Shown: piece after piece, positions 60,112-64,000 of the stretch | Layout of the letters: each line of letters starts with the position of its first letter | How positions within the stretch are numbered: position 1 is the first letter of the stretch | Assembly (NCBI GenBank): GCA_046290815.1 | Contig: JBKBUF010000001.1 | Span: 62,001 to 126,000 of the forward strand | Direction: 5' to 3' | Origin: JBKBUF01 sp046290815 | GTDB lineage: Bacteria > Bacteroidota > Bacteroidia > Cytophagales > Cytophagaceae | Length of the DNA: 64,000 bases | Made by a program: the position numbers and the translations under genes | Notes under the pieces: generated by a model | Seen by the model: the letters and a program-made list of their open reading frames with translations, nothing else | Told to the model about the DNA's origin: nothing | The model's database searches: none

Positions 60112-60348
60112 AATGTTGAATATTCTGTGCTGAGGTCCACTATAACGTCAGGCTGAGCGGAGTCGAAGCCCTTTATAAAATTCACACACAAACTGTCCTA
60201 TTGATTGACCGATAAAAATTACCATTGCTCTCACCCTTTGCTTTTCTCCCGACCGGCCAGAAACTTCTGTAATTTACAATATTAAAATCTTTCACGATGG
60301 TCTGTTAAAAAGGCCATTGGTTACTTCTTAGATGGTACTTGATGATGA
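60112..60348. other. intergenic region with dispersed GTCAGGCTGAGC repeat
   Basis: No gene is seen. At 60147-60170 lies GTCAGGCTGAGCGGAGTC GAAGCC, a widespread type of bacterial dispersed intergenic string. At 60252-60260 ACCGGCCAG is the reverse complement of the core of the inverted repeats at 61325 and 61403. Confidence 0.5.
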
Positions 60349-60651
60349 CTAAAATTTAAACCCGATTAATTCCTTTAAAGACTCAGTGTTATCAGCAGGT
60401 ATCTGCTCTCCATTGTACAACTCAAATAATTTAAGTGAAAACTTATTCCTTAAAGTAAATAAAATGAAATTTAATTCCTCCCAGCAATATTCATCTAATT
60501 TGAAAATTGGAATGGATACTGCTATAGAGACTATGCCTTGCTCTGATAAAATGGGATAGACATTAATATACTCCAGCCTTGACTTGAATATTTCATTTCT
60601 TACGTCTATCCAATCCACATTTTTTCCTTCTGCAACTATGCTAAATGCCAT
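60349..60651 (-). CDS. hypothetical protein (third gene of a small trio)
   Basis: 100 residues, soluble: AEGKNVDWIDVRNEIFKSRL, IPIFKLDEYCWEELNFILFT, GEQIPADNTESLKELIGFKF. It lies 3 nt after the upstream gene, so cotranscribed. The small size, acidic nature and tight linkage to a gene with a DVRGQ motif would suit an immunity or antitoxin-like partner, but this is only a guess from layout. Confidence 0.5.
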   Translation of the reverse strand: MAFSIVAEGKNVDWIDVRNEIFKSRLEYINVYPILSEQGIVSIAVSIPIFKLDEYCWEELNFILFTLRNKFSLKLFELYNGEQIPADNTESLKELIGFKF

Positions 60652-60654
60652 ATA

Positions 60655-61038
60655 TCAGATTTTGAATTCAACAATAAATTTAATATCCCGGCTTGTTTGA
60701 ATTATCCCTACTGAAATGGCTTTTTCTATTAAAGAAATTTCTGTTTCTAATTCCTGCCCCCTTACATCACATACAATTTTGTGAGATACATTTTGAGGAA
60801 GATGTTTATTAAACCAATAAACCCGCCCTATTATAAATTTTATAGCCCGTAGTCTTTTATCACCTGAACGCATTTCGAAATTACACACATGAACAACCGT
60901 GTTTGTGGATTTGTCATAATAATCCGGAGTAATCGCACCCCAATCCAGCTCCAAAATATCTGTATAATCTGGGGGCAATTTCTTTTTAAATAAGCGTGTG
61001 ATGTATTTCAAAATTACATTCATAAAATACTTATGCAT
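60655..61038 (-). CDS. hypothetical protein with SHKIVCDVRGQEL motif, toxin-like
   Basis: 127 residues from ATG 61038; a GTG at 61047 would add 3. A basic N-terminus (LKYITRLFKKKLPPDYTDIL) precedes LDWGAITPDYYDKSTNTVVH and the block HKIVCDVRGQELETEISLIE. A similar DxRGQ block is found in the C-terminal nuclease domains of some polymorphic and contact-dependent toxins, but the remaining catalytic residues cannot be confirmed by eye. It could be a stand-alone toxin domain or an unrelated protein. It overlaps no other coding frame and is joined to the next gene by 3 nt. Confidence 0.45.
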   Translation of the reverse strand: MHKYFMNVILKYITRLFKKKLPPDYTDILELDWGAITPDYYDKSTNTVVHVCNFEMRSGDKRLRAIKFIIGRVYWFNKHLPQNVSHKIVCDVRGQELETEISLIEKAISVGIIQTSRDIKFIVEFKI

Positions 61039-61039
61039 T

Positions 61040-61219
61040 TTATCCACTCTTCCTTGGCAAAAATAAAGTTATTATTAATCCTATAATCGGACTAAATAAA
61101 AGGCAAAGAAAAAAAGATCCTATTATACCAAACTTTCTATTTCTTCCTGCAAAAATCGCAATCAGGATAGATAATAAAACATACAAAACCAGGATTTCAC
61201 TTCCTCCAATGCCTACCAT
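61040..61219 (-). CDS. 59-residue two-helix membrane protein
   Basis: ATG 61217-61219 (complement) to TAA 61040-61042 encodes 59 residues: GGSEILVLYVLLSILIAIFA as the first helix, a polar turn GRNRKFG, and IIGSFFLCLLFSPIIGLIIT as the second, then LPRKSG. The turn-plus-second-helix pattern recalls small superinfection-immunity-like membrane proteins. It runs into the next gene directly. First of a three-gene minus-strand series. No firm family. Confidence 0.5.
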   Translation of the reverse strand: MVGIGGSEILVLYVLLSILIAIFAGRNRKFGIIGSFFLCLLFSPIIGLIITLFLPRKSG

Positions 61220-61324
61220 AAGTAATAACTCATATTGATTAATTTAAGTTGAATTAAAACTGAATTTACGTATCGGTTTTTAAAAGGTCAAATCCTCCTT
61301 TAGGGGAAGGGCTAATTCTGTTTG

Positions 61325-61354
61325 CTGGCCGGTGAGACACACGGCCAGGGAAAC
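61325..61354. repeat. GC-rich inverted repeat CTGGCCG, copy 1
   Basis: CTGGCCG, 10-nt spacer (GTGAGACACA), CGGCCAG, then GGAAA. A hairpin much richer in GC than its surroundings. A second copy lies at 61403. Confidence 0.7.
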
Positions 61355-61402
61355 GGTCTGCTTTAATTTTTACCGGCTTTTGATGTGATGTCTGTATGCT
61401 GG

Positions 61403-61428
61403 CTGGCCGGGAGGCACAGCCAGGGAAA
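61403..61428. repeat. GC-rich inverted repeat CTGGC, copy 2
   Basis: CTGGCCGG, spacer GAGGCACA, GCCAG, then GGAAA. It shares the CTGGCCGG start, GGCACA-type loop and CCAGGGAAA end with copy 1, 78 nt away. Confidence 0.7.
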
Positions 61429-61582
61429 GTTGAAGCGGCACTAATATTTTACTCAGCAAAATAAAAGTATGTGTGTCTTCACCTCTATTCTTTTATCCCC
61501 AAATAATGTATTATTCGAAGATATAATTTAATTATACCAGACAACTATTAAAAAATATATCAGATTTATTTGTGAAATATTC

Positions 61583-61620
61583 GGTTACATTGTAACCTTT
61601 TTTAAAATAATTACTCTAAT
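61583..61620 (+). promoter_or_regulatory. palindrome GGTTACA-T-TGTAACC with ECF-type promoter spacing
   Basis: A perfect 15-bp palindrome (61583-61597) lies 51 nt before the ATG of the first membrane gene. Its right half holds GTAACC, similar to the -35 box of ECF sigma factors, and CTAAT follows at 61616-61620, about 18 nt later. It may be both operator and self-regulated promoter of the downstream ECF sigma operon. Confidence 0.5.
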
Positions 61621-61648
61621 AGTCAGAAAACATTTAATCGATTCTATT

Positions 61649-61987
61649 ATGATAATTACATCCATTTTAATCCTGGCTGTTTCTGCTGCCTTAGGTTTAT
61701 TAATACTTATTAATTGGCTAAAAAAACAAAATGCACCTAAGTCTATTGTTTATTCGCATGGTATAATTGCTGTTGCAGGAGTTGTTACGTTACTAATTTA
61801 TGCGATTCAAAACCCAAACAGGTTTCCGATGATCAGTATCATATTATTCACCATAGCAGCGATTGCCGGCCTTTATATGTTTATAATGGATATCCAAAAG
61901 AATTCGAAACCACTAGGATTGGCCGTTATTCATGCCATGGTAGCGATTGCAGGTTTTTTAATGTTGTTAATGTTTGCATTTTCATAA
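61649..61987 (+). CDS. four-helix membrane protein with two His-containing repeats
   Basis: 112 residues, four hydrophobic helices: IITSILILAVSAALGLLILI, IVYSHGIIAVAGVVTLLIYA, ISIILFTIAAIAGLYMFIMD and LAVIHAMVAIAGFLMLLMFA. Helices 2 and 4 share an H-x-(I/M)-(I/V)-A-(V/I)-A-G pattern, so the protein looks like an internal duplication with one His per half, which could bind heme or metal. No family is known to me. It is followed 4 nt later by the DUF2231-like gene and then the sigma gene. Confidence 0.6.
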   Translation: MIITSILILAVSAALGLLILINWLKKQNAPKSIVYSHGIIAVAGVVTLLIYAIQNPNRFPMISIILFTIAAIAGLYMFIMDIQKNSKPLGLAVIHAMVAIAGFLMLLMFAFS

Positions 61988-61991
61988 ATCA

Positions 61992-62432
61992 ATGAGAATT
62001 TTTGGACATCCTGTACACATGATGTTGGTTCATTTTCCTTCAGCATTAATTCCAATTGAGCTATTATTGGCCATACTGAATAAATATATGAAATTACATT
62101 GTATGCTAGAACTGTCATTCTATTTAATAGCTTTGGGTGTAATATTCGGATGGCTTGCGGTCATAACAGGCTCTCTTGATCTTATTAGGGTACAAAAAAC
62201 CAATCCGGAAGCTATAAACAGGGCTTTAATTCACGGAGGTATTAATACCGTGTTCATTACAGGGTATTCAATCTTAGGATTAATAGCGTATAAAAATTAC
62301 CCTCTACTTAGAGATGAAAATTTTAATACAATTATCATAGTTAAAATAATACTAATTTCATTCCTGATGATTGGAAATTATATTGGAGGCAGTCTGATAC
62401 TCAAAAATAAAGTGGCTGTAGGAGATGAATAA
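61992..62432 (+). CDS. DUF2231-like membrane protein
   Basis: 146 residues from ATG 61992; the frame opens at 61974, overlapping the previous stop, but the later ATG gives the family start. MRIFGHPVHMMLVHFPSALI is the DUF2231 hallmark (GHPxHxMLVHFP), with His residues at the membrane face. Four helices follow (YLIALGVIFGWLAVITGSLD, INTVFITGYSILGLIAYKNY, VKIILISFLMIGNYIGGSLI). DUF2231 proteins often accompany heme, cytochrome or redox genes. Function unknown. It overlaps the sigma gene start by 8 nt. Confidence 0.8.
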   Translation: MRIFGHPVHMMLVHFPSALIPIELLLAILNKYMKLHCMLELSFYLIALGVIFGWLAVITGSLDLIRVQKTNPEAINRALIHGGINTVFITGYSILGLIAYKNYPLLRDENFNTIIIVKIILISFLMIGNYIGGSLILKNKVAVGDE

Positions 62433-63099
62433 ACTGAAATCCTATGAATTAAACTCTGATTTTGAATTAGTAGAAAAAATCTGCCAAGGAGAAGTTTTTC
62501 TATTTGAATTGCTTATAAGGAGATACAATCCGTCATTATATAAAATCGGAAGGAGTTATGGTTATAACCACCAGGATACAGAGGACTTGATGCAGGAAGT
62601 CTTTATTAATGCTTATCAAAATTTGGGAGGCTTTCAAAAGAGATCAAGTTTTAAAACCTGGATAATTAGAATTATGCTTAATTTATGCTATCACCAAAGA
62701 ACCCAAAAAAGCTATATACTAAATGATATAGGATCGCATGAAATTGAAATTGCAATATCTAAACCTGCTTTTTCTAATTATTCTTTCGAAAGTGATAAAA
62801 TTTTAATATCCAGTGAAATGAGAATGATAATAGAACAGACTTTACAAACGCTTCCAGAAGACTATAGAATTATATTTGCCATGCGTGAATTGAGTGGATT
62901 GAATGTTGCCGAAACTGCAGAGGCATTAAAGATCAGTGAAAGTAATGTTAAAGTCCGACTAAATCGGGCGAAATCAATGTTAAAGGAAAGAATCAGTAAA
63001 ATATATTCTCATGAAGAAATTTATGAGTTCAATCTGGTTTATTGTGACAAAATTGTAAATGGAGTTATGAATATTGTCTTAAATTTAAAATGTATTTGA
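62425..63099 (+). CDS. ECF (sigma-70 family) RNA polymerase sigma factor
   Basis: 224 residues. Region 2: FLFELLIRRYNPSLYKIGRS, DTEDLMQEVFINAYQNLGGF and SSFKTWIIRIMLNLCYHQRT. Region 4: LQTLPEDYRIIFAMRELSGL and VAETAEALKISESNVKVRLN RAK, a clear HTH. A C-terminal extension (FNLVYCDKIVNGVMNIVLNL) beyond region 4 is common in Bacteroidota ECFs. No anti-sigma factor gene follows; the two membrane proteins upstream are the only operon partners, so one of them may take that role. Possible autoregulation by the palindrome at 61583. Confidence 0.9.
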   Translation: MNKLKSYELNSDFELVEKICQGEVFLFELLIRRYNPSLYKIGRSYGYNHQDTEDLMQEVFINAYQNLGGFQKRSSFKTWIIRIMLNLCYHQRTQKSYILNDIGSHEIEIAISKPAFSNYSFESDKILISSEMRMIIEQTLQTLPEDYRIIFAMRELSGLNVAETAEALKISESNVKVRLNRAKSMLKERISKIYSHEEIYEFNLVYCDKIVNGVMNIVLNLKCI

Positions 63100-63150
63100 A
63101 CAGGAACAACTATTCATAATATTTTTAAATCATATTTTCTTCATTTCAAA

Positions 63151-64000
63151 TTATTTTTTGAAAATGGAATAGCCTATGGACACCATAAGCATACCCATCC
63201 TGAAGTCATTTAGCTTGTAGCCTTCTGCATTTACATACTCCTTACCTTCTTTGGTAAAGACATAATTGTTGAAGGAGTTTTCTGTAAATCTGCTGTTAGA
63301 AGTATATAATTCGGATTTGGAAAGCGGTAAATAATATCTGATATCAACATTGAAGTCTCTTCCGTACCTACCGAAATTTTTTCCTGCACCGATTATCAGA
63401 TTAAATGTAAGAGGTCTGTATTTACTAGCCTTCATATCCATGTTAAATGTTTCCACATGGCTTTCGTCAAGGACATGGTTTTTATGATAAGCTATTACAG
63501 TCTGTTCCTTCGATATAAGTCTTGGTTTGAAATTAACATTAACAGCAAATCCTCCTATGACATAGTATTTTCTGATAGGACTGATCATATATTTTACCAG
63601 AATCGGAGTGCTGATAAAAGTAGTTTTGATAGTCATGTCCGAAGAAGATCTCACAATTGTTCCTGTTCCTGTGGAATCTATGTTTTCGTAAATCCGATTG
63701 ATAAGAATTTTACCGCCGAAGAAATTTATTGTCGGTTCTACCGTGAAGTATAAGTTTTCAGAATATTTGTATTCAGCGAATCCGCCGAAACCAAAGCCGG
63801 TCCTTAATCTGGAACTGGCATTTATCTTGGTTAAATCAGGATAATCTTCCTTTTCGCTTTTATGGAATTTCTTAAGATTTCTGGATTTGATAAAAGAGGT
63901 TCCGGCATTGACTTTTACACCAAAAGTAAACTGTGCCATGAGGGGAAAACTCATGAAAAATAAAATGATAAACCCTGCTGTCCTTATCTGAGCAATGTAT
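63151..64000 (-). CDS. outer-membrane beta-barrel protein (partial, 5' end outside)
   Basis: The minus-strand frame is open from TAA at 63151 to the right edge, so the start lies beyond base 64000. The visible N-terminal part ends a signal peptide (TAGFIILFFMSFPLMAQ), and an internal ATG at 63954 falls inside that peptide, so it is not the start. The mature part begins FTFGVKVNAGTSFIKSRNLK and then runs as amphipathic strands (GFGGFAEYKYSENLYFTVEP, PILVKYMISPIRKYYVIGGF, FNVDIRYYLPLSKSELY), ending in GMLMVSIGYSIFKK. It fits PorT-like/outer membrane beta-barrel proteins of Bacteroidota. Confidence 0.75.
   Translation of the reverse strand, partial: YIAQIRTAGFIILFFMSFPLMAQFTFGVKVNAGTSFIKSRNLKKFHKSEKEDYPDLTKINASSRLRTGFGFGGFAEYKYSENLYFTVEPTINFFGGKILINRIYENIDSTGTGTIVRSSSDMTIKTTFISTPILVKYMISPIRKYYVIGGFAVNVNFKPRLISKEQTVIAYHKNHVLDESHVETFNMDMKASKYRPLTFNLIIGAGKNFGRYGRDFNVDIRYYLPLSKSELYTSNSRFTENSFNNYVFTKEGKEYVNAEGYKLNDFRMGMLMVSIGYSIFKK

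Noticed and set aside
60112..61648. Prophage or insertion sequence in the accessory-looking segment
   Set aside because: No integrase, transposase, target duplication or phage structural gene can be seen; only dispersed repeats and small unknown genes.
1..64000. tRNA, rRNA or riboswitch
   Set aside because: No cloverleaf with a TPsiC-type GGTTCGA block, rRNA-like stretch or recognisable riboswitch core was found in any gap by eye.

Overview
The window is chromosomal DNA of an AT-rich Bacteroidota bacterium. It most resembles Cytophagales (Cytophaga/Sporocytophaga type), but that placement is an inference from gene content. The evidence is: C-terminal sorting domains of the type IX secretion system (T9SS; one type A, one gliding-type CHU_C/type B), two PorP/SprF-like outer-membrane proteins, a Bacteroidota-style exbB-exbD-exbD-tonB-tonB operon, many lipoproteins, DUF4468, DUF6340 and WG-repeat proteins, the ParC/ParE pair, and almost no Shine-Dalgarno sequences. 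I see no rRNA, tRNA, CRISPR array, insertion sequence, integrase or complete prophage.

Layout. 1-3.4 kb: small proteins, DoxX, a short-chain dehydrogenase and a DUF6340 lipoprotein. 3.7-8.3 kb: a T9SS cargo protein, a lipoprotein, DedA, a micro-protein and a TerB-like protein. 8.4-14.8 kb: a minus-strand energy-transduction operon (ExbB, two ExbD, two TonB, a PstS-like lipoprotein, a TPR protein). 15.3-19.7 kb: 3-hydroxybutyryl-CoA dehydrogenase with a truncated hemoglobin, a GlcG/HbpS-like protein, a chalcone-isomerase-like protein and an OmpA/TPR/PD40 protein. 19.8-22.7 kb: a Kef-type antiporter, a micro-protein and elongation factor P. 22.8-30.4 kb: a PorP/SprF protein next to a 2185-residue RCC1/Ig/CHU_C surface protein. 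31-37.4 kb: PH-like protein, ParC, a lipoprotein and ParE. 37.7-44.2 kb: envelope and repair genes (L,D-transpeptidase, cyclophilin, DUF4468, WG repeats, 3-methyladenine glycosylase). 44.2-51.1 kb: a fused SpmA/SpmB-like protein, small genes including a tandem duplication, a UPF1-like helicase, a second PorP/SprF and a SlyD-like FKBP. 51.4-60 kb: dipeptide epimerase, a Gre-like factor with a histone-like tail, a kinase-like secreted protein, YdeI/DUF1905, a PAS histidine kinase coupled to a glycosyltransferase, and a divergent DEAD-box helicase. 60.3-64 kb: an accessory-looking trio of unknown genes, then a membrane-DUF2231-ECF sigma operon, and an outer-membrane beta-barrel running off the edge.

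The strongest unexplained signal is a family of short intergenic arrays with a 7-nt period (8 or 9 nt at two places) in at least 13 intergenic regions. Each locus has its own consensus (CAATAGG, AGTCNNN, TTTCGAG, TTGGATG, AATTAAG, AGTTTAA and others). They sit at gene 3' ends, often touch or contain the stop codon, and at several loci come as inverted pairs that can fold into long hairpins. None lies between a divergent gene pair. They are not CRISPR and cannot be coding, because 7 is not a multiple of 3. Heptanucleotide repeats are known from heterocystous cyanobacteria (STRR), but I know of no described system with a locus-specific consensus and a 3'-end rule.
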